A stretch of DNA of 55,505 bases from Thermodesulfobacteriota bacterium (GCA_035559815.1 DATMAT010000018.1:1-55505), one strand, 5' to 3'. Positions 24,294 through 33,106 are shown, counted from the stretch's first letter. The notes: generated by a model not told the origin, from the sequence alone. Program-made: numbers and translations.

Positions 24294-25850
24294 TTAACCC
24301 AACCCATACCTTTTGATCTTCTTTATCAGCCCCTGCCTGGTTAGCCCCAGAATCTCAGAAGCCCTCTGTTTGTTTCCTCCGCACCTTCCGAGCGCCTCTT
24401 TTATCATGTGGATCTCCATCTCTTCTAAGGTTACACTCGAAAAATCGACATCTACTTCCTTAGGGGCACATGGCGATGTGCCCCTACTTCTTACTTCATC
24501 CCTGATATTCTCGGAAAGGTCACTCTCCTCGATTACCTCACTCTCAGCTAGTATGGCAGCGCGCTTTACCTCATTCTGGAGTTCCCTCACGTTTCCGGGC
24601 CAGCTATATCTCACCAGGCAGTCAATCGCCCCCGGAGAAAAGCGCATGGGGCTTCTTCCCAGCTCGTTCGTGAAGCCAATCAGAAAATACTGGGCGAGAG
24701 TGGGGATATCTTCCTTCGTTTCACGTAGGGGCGGCATGTGTATGTGAACGACATTCAAGCGGTAATACAAATCTTCACGGAAACTCCCTTTTTGTATATC
24801 GTTCTTCAAGTCTTTATTTGTGGCCGCGATAACACGGACATCAACCTGGATTGTGTTCCTTCCCCCAACCTTTTCCATTTTTCTCTCCTGTAGCACACGG
24901 AGGAGTTTAGCCTGGGCCACAAGGCTCATATCCCCTATCTCGTCGAGAAACAAGGTTCCGCCGTTCGCCATTTCAATCTTTCCTACTCTTTTCTCTACCC
25001 CGGTAGCTACCCCTTTCTCAATTCCGAAAAGTTCGCTCTCGAGCAGAGTCTCCGGCAGTGCCGCACAGTTAATGTCAACAAAGGGTTTCTCCAGGCGGGA
25101 GCTATTGTAATGGATGGTACGGGCAACTAGTTCCTTACCCGTGCCGCTCTCTCCGGTAATTAAGACGCTTAGTGGGCTATCCGCAACCTTTTCTATAAGC
25201 TTTATAATCTCTTGTACCTTAGGGCTGGCTCCTATTATGTTGCTGACAAAGAATCTGCCCTTGGCTTTTTCTCTCAAGAGAACGTTTTCTTGTTTTAGCC
25301 TGGACTTTGCCTCTTCCAATTCCCCTATTAGCCGGGCGTTCTCTATCGCCACGGCCGCGTGAAAAGCGAATATCTCCAGAACCTCTTCATCTTCCTTGGA
25401 AAAAAGACCATCTTTTTTGTTCAATACCTGTAATACACCAACCGGCCTTCCATCGATGTTTTTCATGGGGACACAGAGAACGGATTTTGTGATATAACCG
25501 GTTTGTCTATCTACTTCCGGGTTGAATCTAGGGTACATGTAAGCATCATCAACATTCACTACCTTACCCCACTTGAGAACCTCTCCGGCTATTCCCAAAT
25601 TAGCATCGAAGCGTATTACATCAGTAATCCCGATTGCCACTTTAGACCAAAGCTCGTCTTTCTTCTCATCGAAGAGAAAAATAGTCCCCCGGTCTGCCTC
25701 CACCACTTCTGCCGACTTCTTTACCAAGAAGTCAAGAAGCATATTCAAATCCTTCTCAAAGCTCATCATGTGGCAGAGGTCAAACAGGGTAGAGTATTTG
25801 TGTACTAATTTGCTTTCTTTCTCTTTATTCACTCCGCCGGAGTTCATCAT
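24294..25850 (-). CDS. GAF-domain sigma-54-dependent transcriptional activator (EBP 2)
   Basis: 518 residues, paralogue of the activator at 3477-5024. GAF domain 20-175, AAA+ domain 205-437 with Walker A GESGTGKE (233-240) and GGTLFLDE (297-304), and the Fis-type helix-turn-helix at the end (KQRASEILGLTRQGLIKKIKRYGL). The GAFTGA loop again reads GVATGV (280-285). Residues about 455-464 (RGTSPCAPK), in the linker before the DNA-binding domain, are encoded by a 22-base palindromic repeat (24463-24484). Start: two ATGs at 25845-25850; no good ribosome site. Target genes are unknown; no sigma-54 promoter was found next to it. Confidence 0.9.
   Translation of the reverse strand: MMNSGGVNKEKESKLVHKYSTLFDLCHMMSFEKDLNMLLDFLVKKSAEVVEADRGTIFLFDEKKDELWSKVAIGITDVIRFDANLGIAGEVLKWGKVVNVDDAYMYPRFNPEVDRQTGYITKSVLCVPMKNIDGRPVGVLQVLNKKDGLFSKEDEEVLEIFAFHAAVAIENARLIGELEEAKSRLKQENVLLREKAKGRFFVSNIIGASPKVQEIIKLIEKVADSPLSVLITGESGTGKELVARTIHYNSSRLEKPFVDINCAALPETLLESELFGIEKGVATGVEKRVGKIEMANGGTLFLDEIGDMSLVAQAKLLRVLQERKMEKVGGRNTIQVDVRVIAATNKDLKNDIQKGSFREDLYYRLNVVHIHMPPLRETKEDIPTLAQYFLIGFTNELGRSPMRFSPGAIDCLVRYSWPGNVRELQNEVKRAAILAESEVIEESDLSENIRDEVRSRGTSPCAPKEVDVDFSSVTLEEMEIHMIKEALGRCGGNKQRASEILGLTRQGLIKKIKRYGLG
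24463..24484. repeat. Palindromic repeat in the linker of EBP 2
   Basis: GGGGCACAT, four bases, ATGTGCCCC, followed by TACTT. Same GGGGCA...TGCCCCTA pattern as the other coding-region palindromes at 8228, 11651 and 12149. It falls in the flexible linker between AAA+ and DNA-binding domains, where extra residues are tolerated. Confidence 0.7.
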
Positions 25851-26453
25851 CTAGCTGCTCAAAAGCCCCTTCTCATACCCTAACAAAAAGGATTCTATCA
25901 CAGAGTCTGAAGAAGCGTCAATGTAATTGTTGTATGTGAGGTATCGTAAGGACCATCTGGGCAAGGATATCGATATAGGCTTACCGAAATGAGCTTCTAA
26001 TGAATGAATGATCAAACCATCTAACCAAGAATAAAACCAGATAAGGAAAATAGGAACGCATGTATGCGTTCCCTACAAAACTATATATTCTAGCAAAGCC
26101 AGATGAGAAACTCTAGCCTGGTCGCAGGGGTGTTTATTCCTTTCTAATAGGAGAGGGGTTCACTCATCCTTCCCCGATTTAATCGGGGAACTACTCAGGA
26201 CAGGCTCTGAATCATGAGCAGTTTGACTAGCTGACTACCCCGGCCGAACATGGTTATTTCATTAGTCATTTTCAGCGGATATACATCCGTTCATCCTGAG
26301 CAGGGTCGAAGGATGTATTTTTACGTCTCTCGATCCTTCGGCACAGCGGGACAGGCTGTGCTCAGTGAAAGCAGATTGCTTTCATTGTGTCAATCCTCGA
26401 AATCCAGTCGTTATCACATCAATAACGACCTGACTTGTGAGCATTTAATAGGA
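25851..26453. repeat. 600-base gene-free stretch with three repeat types
   Basis: 26053-26072 is a palindrome, GGAACGCAT-GT-ATGCGTTCC, followed by CTAC. 26167-26200 carries CCCCGATTTAATCGGGG and CTCAGGACAGGCTCTGA. 26270-26380 holds AGCGGATATACATCCGTT, CATCCTGAGCAGGGTCGAAGGATG and CCTTCGGCACAGCGGGACAGGCTGTGC, all REP-like words. The apparent frame here on the plus strand is built from these repeats and runs antiparallel to a real gene. No regulatory element for the neighbouring genes was recognised. Confidence 0.6.
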
Positions 26454-26939
26454 CTAATTCACCGCCTTCTGCTTCTGGTAAAGAAACCAGGTAACCAGGA
26501 TAAGCAGTACCGCCAAGGAAATTTGCAGTATGACCACCGAGGCAATCTTCAGGTAGGCAAAGAGAGGGCTTACGTAGAGTATGAGCCAGCCGCCGGCGAT
26601 ATCTCCGAATGCCGAAACAAACGAGGCCAGTATTATAAGCAGTTTCCAAAGGCTTCTGATTCCGGTAAACAGAATCAGGTGATTAAGGGTTACCAGGATT
26701 ATGGCCATAGAAAAGAAATGGAAATGGGCTTCCTCGAGCATCCCTATGTAGGTTTTGGCCGGCCTGAACGTCTCTTCGTTACCCCTGTAGTAATCAACCA
26801 CCGAGTTGTAGCTAAAACCGATTTTCAGGTATAAAAGCAGGTTGGTCAACCAGAGGAAAAAAAAGAATATTAGGGTAAAGACTATGACTAATTTTAAGAG
26901 GCTGTTTGTCCTTATATCCCCGGATATGAAAAATCTCAA
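26454..26939 (-). CDS. Four-helix inner-membrane protein of the flavin electron-transfer cluster
   Basis: 161 residues with four hydrophobic segments (about 15-38, 72-95, 98-122, 128-152). The motif E-E-A-H-F-H-F-F near residue 70 and N-H-L-I-L in the second helix place three histidines close to the membrane, which could hold haem or contact quinone; this is inference. Its start is two bases downstream of the stop of the FMN-binding gene, so they are tightly coupled. Its partners (FMN-binding protein, porin, ApbE) suggest it passes electrons between the quinone pool and the periplasmic flavoprotein. I do not recognise a named family. Confidence 0.65.
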   Translation of the reverse strand: MRFFISGDIRTNSLLKLVIVFTLIFFFFLWLTNLLLYLKIGFSYNSVVDYYRGNEETFRPAKTYIGMLEEAHFHFFSMAIILVTLNHLILFTGIRSLWKLLIILASFVSAFGDIAGGWLILYVSPLFAYLKIASVVILQISLAVLLILVTWFLYQKQKAVN

Positions 26940-26940
26940 T

Positions 26941-27504
26941 TTAGTCCTTTACCTCTGCGGCTAACTTATTCTTTCCCAGCACCGCCGACTGGAATACGGC
27001 CATTATTCGTCTTACCGAGCTGGCCATCGAGTTAGAGGTTATGGTAGCCCCGGTTATGTTGGGGATATCCCTTCCCACCTGCAGTGAATCCGACGGTTTT
27101 TTCTTGTTAAATAGATTTATCCAGCTATCCGGCGGCATGTAATCCGGGGGCTCGAAGAAGGCCAGGATCTCCACCTGCCTGAGCGTTCCGTCCGGATTTA
27201 TGACCACCATTATTGTCTCGGTCACGGTTCTCAATAAGTGGGTATCGATAACGGCGTAGCCAAGCGTTTCATCTCCTCTTTTTCCCTCATAAAATAGGTA
27301 TAACTTCGATTCAAGCTTGGTTCTGGCCGTGGATGCTATCTCTTTGGCCTGTTCTTCGGTGAGGTAAACGTGTCTCTTCTCGACGCGGTCTGCCCCGGGG
27401 AAGGCCAATTTCAAAGCCTCGTCCCTGGTCATGTAAACCTTGGGGAAAGCAAGAGCGGGTATGGCTAAAATGAAAAAGATTGTTAAAATCGATAATTTTT
27501 TCAT
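26941..27504 (-). CDS. Periplasmic FMN-binding domain protein (flavinylation site NITGATITS)
   Basis: 187 residues from the ATG at 27502-27504. An earlier in-frame start at 27555 would bury the signal peptide 17 residues in. Signal peptide MKKLSILTIFFILAIPALAF, then a short helical region, and an FMN_bind domain (GYAVIDTHLLR, ETIMVVINPDGTLRQVEIL) with the motif P-N-I-T-G-A-T-I-T-S near residues 148-157. In RnfG/NqrC and relatives the second threonine of (S/T)GAT carries FMN through a phosphoester bond added by ApbE, whose gene lies 1.9 kb upstream. Here the usual aspartate before the motif is asparagine. Role: covalent-flavin electron carrier facing the periplasm. Followed at once by a 4-TM protein gene. 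Confidence 0.85.
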   Translation of the reverse strand: MKKLSILTIFFILAIPALAFPKVYMTRDEALKLAFPGADRVEKRHVYLTEEQAKEIASTARTKLESKLYLFYEGKRGDETLGYAVIDTHLLRTVTETIMVVINPDGTLRQVEILAFFEPPDYMPPDSWINLFNKKKPSDSLQVGRDIPNITGATITSNSMASSVRRIMAVFQSAVLGKNKLAAEVKD

Positions 27505-27581
27505 AAAAAAAATACCCGCCTTGAGATCTTGAACAGGAATTAATCTCTCAAACAAGCTTAAATCCGGGTAGAGTTTAAAAT

Positions 27582-27608
27582 GCAGGGGCAGTATAAACCT
27601 GCCCCTGC
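27582..27608. terminator. Strong 10-bp hairpin between porin and FMN-binding genes
   Basis: GCAGGGGCAG (27582-27591) pairs perfectly with CTGCCCCTGC (27599-27608) around a 7-base loop. On the transcribed strand only a short ATTTTAA follows, so it may act as a partial terminator or as an mRNA stabiliser that sets a higher porin level. It could equally be another member of the palindrome family of this genome. Confidence 0.45.
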
Positions 27609-27685
27609 TATCAAATGGACTTGATTCTTAGCCACTTTTAAACGAGACCCAACTAAATACAGCATGCACGAATATTTAACCTGAC

Positions 27686-29077
27686 TTAGAACACATATCC
27701 AATACCCAGATTAAACTGGTTGTCTGCAGTGTCAGCCTCATTGTCTCTCCACTGGTAATCCGCTTTTATTACTATCTGAGGTATAGGCTTGTAGCTAAAG
27801 CCGAATGTGACGAGCTGCCGGTCGTTCGCCGGGTCCGAAGAGAACCCGGAAGGGACTTTATACTGCGTGTTGTATTTCTCGTATCTGACAAAAGGTGAAA
27901 AGTATTCGAGATAAGGACCGAGGTCAACCAGGGACAGTACGTTGTATCCAGCCTCTAAGTAGAAACCATAAAGCTCGCTCCCCACAGACTGATTTCCAGT
28001 AAATCCGTTATTCTGATTTATGAGTCCGGCGTCGCTTATATCGATCCAGGCAAAGAGTCCCCTAGCCTCCAACCCTCTCCACTGAAATTGAGCGTCCGCC
28101 TCATATATCTGGACCAAGCCGCCTATTTTTTCCCCATCTACGCTTTCATTTTGGCCGGAATTCCCTATGTAGAAGGAACCGCCCAATACTAGTCCGGGGA
28201 TTCCGTTGTACTCTGCTCTTGTAGCAAAGGCCACGTCGTTTATTCTCGGCCTATTCCCGTTTTGTCTTCCTCCTCTTATACCTTCGCTGGCGGTAAAGCC
28301 TCTTGAATCAAGCCCGTTTAGCACATAAGCCCTATAGTTAAGACCGGGTATGACCTGACCGAAGACTCCAACTCCTAGGTCCCTCCATGTAGTAGGGATA
28401 ATAAATCTCTCGACATCTGGTCTCAAGACACCGAAAAAGGTCGTCGGTTCGTGTACCTCGTTAATTATGCCGATGGGAACAAGGTTGAGCCCGGCCCGCA
28501 GGTTGGCGTAATCGTTAATCAGGAAGTTTAAATTAGCAAATTCGACCGCTACTTCTCCCGACTGGCCATTCGCATTCTCATCGGTATTGCCATGCTCGAA
28601 TTCTATCTCGGAGTTGAAAATAATCCTATCATTATACTTATAGCCAAAATACAAAACAGCCCTGAGCATATCGGCGATATTACTCTGACCGTGAATGAAC
28701 TGAGCATTGGCCTCGCCATAACCACCTATGGATACGCCCTTATCCACTAGATAAACCTTGGAGGCAGCCGGTCCCTGCCCGTATATCATTTCGTATGTCG
28801 GCTCCTCAACCACGGCGGCAGATTTGATGTTTTCTATCTCTTCGGCAAGGACATCCAGCTTTCTTTCAATCTCCTTTACCTTTTGGTCTGGAATCCCCTC
28901 AGACCGGAGGCTCTGAACCTCATCGGTGAGGCTTTGAATCTTCTTCTCCAGCTCCTTTATACGCTCTTCTTGACTCGCATCCTGGGCTGAGGCGTTTAAA
29001 CCAGAAAAAACGAAAAAGACGGCCATGAAGGCCATCATTAACCTAAACCAAAGGCGATGTGAAGCCCTCTCCTTCAT
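27686..29077 (-). CDS. Outer-membrane porin-like beta-barrel with N-terminal coiled coil
   Basis: 463 residues. Signal peptide to about residue 32. Coiled coil 35-85 (SQEERIKELEKKIQSLTDEV and following heptads), which in porins of this type trimerises or links to the cell wall. Then a barrel rich in alternating aromatic strands (FGYKYNDRIIFNSEIEF, YGFYLEAGYNVLSL), ending in the typical N-L-G-I-G-Y-V-F with a terminal phenylalanine. Resembles the phosphate-selective porin O/P or alginate-porin group; the cargo is unknown. AAAGGAGG lies 8 bases before the ATG. Its promoter overlaps a Fur-type box, and the two flavin-system genes follow on the same strand. Confidence 0.8.
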   Translation of the reverse strand: MKERASHRLWFRLMMAFMAVFFVFSGLNASAQDASQEERIKELEKKIQSLTDEVQSLRSEGIPDQKVKEIERKLDVLAEEIENIKSAAVVEEPTYEMIYGQGPAASKVYLVDKGVSIGGYGEANAQFIHGQSNIADMLRAVLYFGYKYNDRIIFNSEIEFEHGNTDENANGQSGEVAVEFANLNFLINDYANLRAGLNLVPIGIINEVHEPTTFFGVLRPDVERFIIPTTWRDLGVGVFGQVIPGLNYRAYVLNGLDSRGFTASEGIRGGRQNGNRPRINDVAFATRAEYNGIPGLVLGGSFYIGNSGQNESVDGEKIGGLVQIYEADAQFQWRGLEARGLFAWIDISDAGLINQNNGFTGNQSVGSELYGFYLEAGYNVLSLVDLGPYLEYFSPFVRYEKYNTQYKVPSGFSSDPANDRQLVTFGFSYKPIPQIVIKADYQWRDNEADTADNQFNLGIGYVF

Positions 29078-29101
29078 ATTTTTATCCTCCTTTAATTAAA
29101 T

Positions 29102-29149
29102 TGATAATCATTTTCAGAATCAACTTACCAGAGTTTGACCGGGTGTCAA
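29102..29149 (-). promoter_or_regulatory. Promoter with overlapping Fur-type box before the porin/flavin operon
   Basis: On the minus strand TTGACA (29144-29149), 16 bases, TAAGTT (29122-29127), preceded by TGG as an extended -10. The inverted repeat TGATAAT-C-ATTTTCA at 29102-29116 matches the Fur 7-1-7 consensus (TGATAAT-N-ATTATCA) at all but one position. It covers the predicted transcription start near 29115, so iron-loaded Fur would block the promoter. Confidence 0.6.
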
Positions 29150-29252
29150 GAGGTTAAAAGATAATAGAGTTATAAAGAAAAAATCGGGGACAGACTGAGG
29201 AGTTAGGGTGTTAGCCCAATTTATACAATGGCAAGCAAATGGACAAAGCTAT

Positions 29253-29304
29253 AAGGAACGCATACCTGTACTGAGCAGGGTCGAAGTATATGCGTTCCTA
29301 CACA
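29253..29304. repeat. GGAACGCATA-type repeat
   Basis: AAGGAACGCATAC...GTATATGCGTTCCTACAC with CTGAGCAGGGTCGAAG in the loop. The same arms occur at 26053, 37597 and 38413. It lies between the ApbE gene and the porin promoter, inside a 318-base gap that also holds the porin promoter. Confidence 0.65.
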
Positions 29305-29395
29305 TCAATAAATAACTATTTCACTTTGAGCAACGAGCCCGGCTGCTTATTTAGGTAATTACTATGCTAAGATAAGTTCATCTCGAGTTTGCCAG

Positions 29396-30403
29396 CTATT
29401 GAAGGGAACCAGACTCAGGAATCTCGAAACCTTTAAAGAAAGAATCCTTATAAATAGAAAGATTGCCCTTATGCCCGGTCACGATAATCGACCCTACCCT
29501 CTCTAGCTTTTCAAGGGTCTCGACGGATTTCTCTTTTCCCATGACCGACACGGCGGTGGAAAGGGCATCGGCATCGGTTGCATTTTCTGCAATTATGGTG
29601 ACGGATGGAACGGATTCAACGGGATATCCGGTTCTAGGGTCAATTATATGGGAGAAGCGCTTGCCGTTTATCTCAAAATATCTTTCGTAATCACCGGAGG
29701 TAGAAACCGCCATATCCCTGACTTTGATGAAAGTAAGCGCTTCCTCTTTCATTCGCGGGTGTCTAATTGCTATCGTCCAACCCTCCTCCCCGGGCGGCGA
29801 GCCGATTGCATAGATATTTCCGCTGAAGTTTATCACGCCGCTTTCAATCCCATTAGCCTTTAGAATCTTTAAAGCTCTATCCACAGCGTATCCCTTCCCG
29901 ATTCCGCCAAAGTCGATGGAGAGGCAGGATGATTTTAACTGAATCTCTTTTTCCCGAGGGTAGAGTGCTATTTTCTTTGACCCTACGCACTCGGAGACCG
30001 TTCTCTTTATCGTTTTCTCATCGGGCATGTCGTCTTTTTGTTGGCTATTTCTCCAGAGGTCAACGAGATCCCCCACGGTTATATCAAAAGCCCCATCGGT
30101 CAAATTGGAGAAGTAAACGGCTCTCTCGGTAAGCTCGACAAACTCTGGGGGAACCTTGATCCTTCCTTTCCCGGCTTGGGAATTCACCAGGGAGAGATTG
30201 CTATCGGTCTTGTAGTTGCTGAGCATATCGTCTAATCTCTTCACCTCGCTGTAGGCATCGAATATAGCCTCGTTGCATAATTCTTTAGTCTGGCAATAGA
30301 GCCTGAACTCAATCACCGTTCCCATTACGAAAAAAGCTCTCTCCACCAGGACAGGTTTGGGTGTAAGAGTGATGGAGAATAAGAGGGGTAGTATCAAACT
30401 CAT
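29396..30403 (-). CDS. apbE: FAD:protein FMN transferase (ApbE)
   Basis: 335 residues; N-terminal hydrophobic stretch 1-14, likely a short signal or lipoprotein-like anchor without an obvious lipobox. ApbE motifs are in order: M-G-T-V-I-E-F near 27, G-A-F-D-I-T-V-G-D-L, D-F-G-G-I-G-K-G-Y-A-V-D, S-T-S-G-D-Y-E-R, H-I-I-D-P-R-T-G-Y-P and T-D-A-D-A-L-S-T-A. It transfers FMN from FAD onto a threonine of target proteins outside the cytoplasm, using magnesium. The natural target is the FMN-binding protein 1.9 kb downstream. Separated from the porin by 318 bases with a separate promoter, so the two halves of the cluster may be controlled differently. Confidence 0.92.
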   Translation of the reverse strand: MSLILPLLFSITLTPKPVLVERAFFVMGTVIEFRLYCQTKELCNEAIFDAYSEVKRLDDMLSNYKTDSNLSLVNSQAGKGRIKVPPEFVELTERAVYFSNLTDGAFDITVGDLVDLWRNSQQKDDMPDEKTIKRTVSECVGSKKIALYPREKEIQLKSSCLSIDFGGIGKGYAVDRALKILKANGIESGVINFSGNIYAIGSPPGEEGWTIAIRHPRMKEEALTFIKVRDMAVSTSGDYERYFEINGKRFSHIIDPRTGYPVESVPSVTIIAENATDADALSTAVSVMGKEKSVETLEKLERVGSIIVTGHKGNLSIYKDSFFKGFEIPESGSLQ

Positions 30404-30875
30404 TTTTGTGTTGCCCTTTTCATTTGCTATTTATGGTAGTGGCACGCTGCAGTGTGCCACTACATTGGAGAAATATAACAGTACGTTTCCAACTCAGTCC
30501 CCACCATTATTCGTCTATTCAAATCCACCACCACAAAATACCCCAAGAATATCATTATTGCCAGGGGCATTTGGCCTTGTGCAAGACAGGCAATAGTGAA
30601 AAAGCAAGCTCATTAGATTCTTCGAAATGACAGGAGCGGTTTGTGGTACAGGAGATACAACCATTGTTCTATCATCCGCTACTCATCTATCATTTCGAAT
30701 ACCACAGGGAGAAATCTTAGCATTCAGAAATCCTGAAAACCAACAAGATTCCTCACGTTCGTTCGGAATGACACCTTGTGTCATATTGCATCACAGAATT
30801 TTATACTGAGCAGGGCAAATATTTTCGCAATCACAATACACCAATAACTCTCGGGCAAATTGCTGTTTAATTCAT
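30404..30875. repeat. Gene-free stretch with palindromic repeats between apbE and rarA
   Basis: 30436-30463 is an inverted repeat starting GTAGTGGCACGC and ending GTGTGCCACTAC, sibling of the palindrome inside cyclase gene 2. 30605-30640 and 30745-30775 hold AGATTCTTCGAAATGACAGG and ATTCCTCACGTTCGTTCGGA followed by ATGACACC, members of the GGAATGACA family also seen at 16370 and 38220. No coding region is supported. Confidence 0.6.
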
Positions 30876-32207
30876 CTATTTTCGGCGTTTTTTCCATATT
30901 TTTTCGAGGTACTTTTTTAGATTAGCCTCTCTCCCTATTTCCGTTGGCAGGTAGTAGATTCTATCCTTAAGCTCTTCGGGCAAGTAGTTTTGCTCCACAA
31001 AATGACCCTCAAAATCGTGGGCATACTGGTAATCCTTTCCATAGCCTATGTCCTTCATCAACTTAGTCGGGGCATTTCTCAGATGAACAGGAATAGGAAG
31101 ATAGGGTTTCTCCTGAATGTCTGAAAGTGCCTTCCCGATTGCGGCATAGGCTGCATTGCTCTTGGGACAGCTGGCCAGATAGGTCGTAGCCTGGGCCAAT
31201 ATTATTCTGGCCTCGGGCATTCCTACGTATGTCACAGCGGTAAAGCATGCAGTGGCCAAGGTGAGCGCATACGGCTCTGCATTCCCTATATCCTCGGATG
31301 CCAGAATAATCAGACGCCGGGCGATGAATTTCGGGTCTTCCCCTGCTTCGAGCATTCGGACCAGATAGTAAACAGCGGCGTCGGGGTCGCTCCCTCTAAC
31401 GCTCTTTATGAATGCTGAGATAGTGTTGTAATGCTCCTCTCCGGTCTGGTCGTACTTGTAGTGTTGTACCTGATAGGCCTCTCTAATTTTAGCTTTATCA
31501 ATCTTGATTGGAATCTTTTCGCCACTTAGGTCAATCGCTACTTCCAACGCGTTCAGCATAACCCGGGCATCGCTCCCGCATAACCGGACCAGTTCCTCCC
31601 TGGCATCGGGCGTAAGTTCAATGTTTTTTATTAACTGGTCCTCGGTCAAAGCCCGGTTTAATATAGTCTCCAGCTCCGAATCATTAAGCGGGTTCAACAC
31701 GTAAATCTGACAGCGAGAGAGAAGCGGAGATATAACTTCGAAGGAGGGATTTTCGGTCGTCGCACCGATAAGAATAATGGTCCCGTCTTCCACGCTTTTA
31801 AGAAGAGCCGCCTGTTGTGCCTTGTTAAATCGGTGTATTTCGTCTATGAATAAAATAGTGCGCCGGCCGGTTTCGAGAGACTGTTCCGCCCGGGTTATAA
31901 TCTCTCGAAGCTCCTTAACACCGGATGAGATGGCGTTTATCTGAAAAAAATCCGCATCCAGCTTGTTGGAAATAAGCCTGGCCAGGGTCGTCTTTCCGGT
32001 GCCCGGCGGTCCCCAAAAAATCATCGAACGAATATTTCCACCCTCGACCATCCGGCTGACCACACCGGATTTTCCAATAAGATGGTCCTGGCCGACGAAC
32101 TCGGCGAAATTCTTGGGACGTATCCTTTCGGCAAGAGGAGCCGCGGATTTTAAGGGACTAAAGAGTGAAGTGCTATCCTTGTCTGGCTTTGAAAACTTCT
32201 TTGCCAC
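30876..32207 (-). CDS. rarA: Replication-associated recombination protein A (AAA+ ATPase, clamp-loader relative)
   Basis: 443 residues. Walker A GPPGTGKT at 66-73, Walker B LFIDEIHRFNKAQQ, sensor G-A-T-T-E-N-P-S-F-E, S-R-C-Q-I-Y arginine region, and the RarA-specific C-terminal section (K-S-V-R-G-S-D-P-D-A-A, Y-L-V-R-M-L-E-A-G-E-D, L-P-I-P-V-H-L-R-N-A-P-T). RarA (MgsA) acts at stalled forks and DNA ends. Start is the GTG at 32205-32207; its ribosome site is poor. The gene stands alone, flanked by repeat-rich gaps. Confidence 0.93.
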   Translation of the reverse strand: MAKKFSKPDKDSTSLFSPLKSAAPLAERIRPKNFAEFVGQDHLIGKSGVVSRMVEGGNIRSMIFWGPPGTGKTTLARLISNKLDADFFQINAISSGVKELREIITRAEQSLETGRRTILFIDEIHRFNKAQQAALLKSVEDGTIILIGATTENPSFEVISPLLSRCQIYVLNPLNDSELETILNRALTEDQLIKNIELTPDAREELVRLCGSDARVMLNALEVAIDLSGEKIPIKIDKAKIREAYQVQHYKYDQTGEEHYNTISAFIKSVRGSDPDAAVYYLVRMLEAGEDPKFIARRLIILASEDIGNAEPYALTLATACFTAVTYVGMPEARIILAQATTYLASCPKSNAAYAAIGKALSDIQEKPYLPIPVHLRNAPTKLMKDIGYGKDYQYAHDFEGHFVEQNYLPEELKDRIYYLPTEIGREANLKKYLEKIWKKRRK

Positions 32208-32554
32208 CTGAAAAGATTAGATGGTTACGAAAAAGAAATCAATTAAAAAATTGCAATCCGCTAAATCCCTGGTAATACCATTTGCCCTATTAGAGAGCCT
32301 GTTGAAACCCGCTTCACCCTTCGTCTTAGTTTATCCCGAGCCTCTCGGCTACGCTCAAGATAAACTAGGCCGAAGGACTCCAGGGTGAAGTGGTATTAGA
32401 ATGAGATTGCCCTTCCTTCATGGTGAGCGGAGTCGAACCATGAGCCTTTCGGCTACACTCAAAGCCTGTCCTTGTCGAAGAGGGTCGAAGGGCAAACTCC
32501 TTACGTTTTAAATTCATACTTCGATTAAACTCAGCATGAGCGGAGGTATATCCG
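32208..32554. repeat. Gene-free stretch with REP-type inverted repeats
   Basis: Two long imperfect hairpins: CTTCACCCTTCGTCTTAGTTTATC pairs in part with GATAAACTAGGCCGAAGGACTCCAGGGTGAAG, with CGAGCCTCTCGGCTACGCTCAA between (all in segments of under 20 bases). CATGGTGAGCGGAGTCGAACCATGAGC and AGGGTCGAAGGGC follow. ATGAGCGGAGGTATATCCGCT closes the stretch. Same words as in the gaps at 37.7 and 51.9 kb. Confidence 0.6.
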
Positions 32555-33106
32555 CTAGGGCGTTGCCTCGATCAGATGGAAGATCCCAAAAAACCTTCGC
32601 TCAGCTGATATTATTTTTAACCCGGCCTCCTGCACAAGGTCTAGAGGCTCACGATTCCAGCGGCAGCCAAGCTTTTTGGCGTGGGCCTCTGCTCTTCTGT
32701 CCTGCCAGCGCCCTATCCAACCCCGGTCACTTCGACCATGCTCGAGGAGTAGAATTCTACCTCCATCCCGGCACACCCGGGCCATTTCTTTGAGCGCGGC
32801 TAAAGGGTCGGGAAATGTGCAGATGCCCATAGAATCTACGACTATGTCAAAGCTACCTTCGCGAAAGGCAAGACTCTCCGAATCCATAACCAGAAAGTTA
32901 ACCTTAAGACCGAGCGTTTTAGCCCGCTTGTGGGCTATCCCCAGCATCGCCGTGTTTGAGTCCACTGCCGTAATCCGGCAGTTCCGCCGATAGTATACTA
33001 GGTTCCTTCCCGTACCGACGGCGATTTCAAGAACCTCGCCAGAGGTCTTTTCCAAAATTTTTCTGCGCAGTGCTCCTATGCCCAGGAACTCCGGCATTGC
33101 TACCAT
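32555..33106 (-). CDS. Class I SAM-dependent methyltransferase (UbiE/Methyltransf_11 type)
   Basis: 183 residues from the first ATG. Motif I is EVLEIAVGTGRN, motif II AVDSNTAML, then MDSESLAF, FDIVVDSMGICTFPDP and the R-D-G-G-R-I-L-L-L-E-H-G strand. The N-terminal part typical of the family (K-x-K-Y-N-R-F-A-P-W-Y-D-F) is encoded in frame upstream of this ATG (about 33107-33148), yet no ATG, GTG or TTG is available there before a stop. The only candidates are ATA at 33146-33148 or ATT further up, with GAGG about 10 bases before the ATA. The real protein is probably 14 or more residues longer with a rare start. Substrate unknown (lipid, quinone or arsenite relatives are possible). Confidence 0.85.
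   Translation of the reverse strand: MVAMPEFLGIGALRRKILEKTSGEVLEIAVGTGRNLVYYRRNCRITAVDSNTAMLGIAHKRAKTLGLKVNFLVMDSESLAFREGSFDIVVDSMGICTFPDPLAALKEMARVCRDGGRILLLEHGRSDRGWIGRWQDRRAEAHAKKLGCRWNREPLDLVQEAGLKIISAERRFFGIFHLIEATP

Noticed and set aside
26250-26834. 194-codon plus-strand frame
   Set aside because: Its first part is built from REP-type repeats and its second part is antisense to the 4-TM membrane protein, which has a clear membrane pattern.
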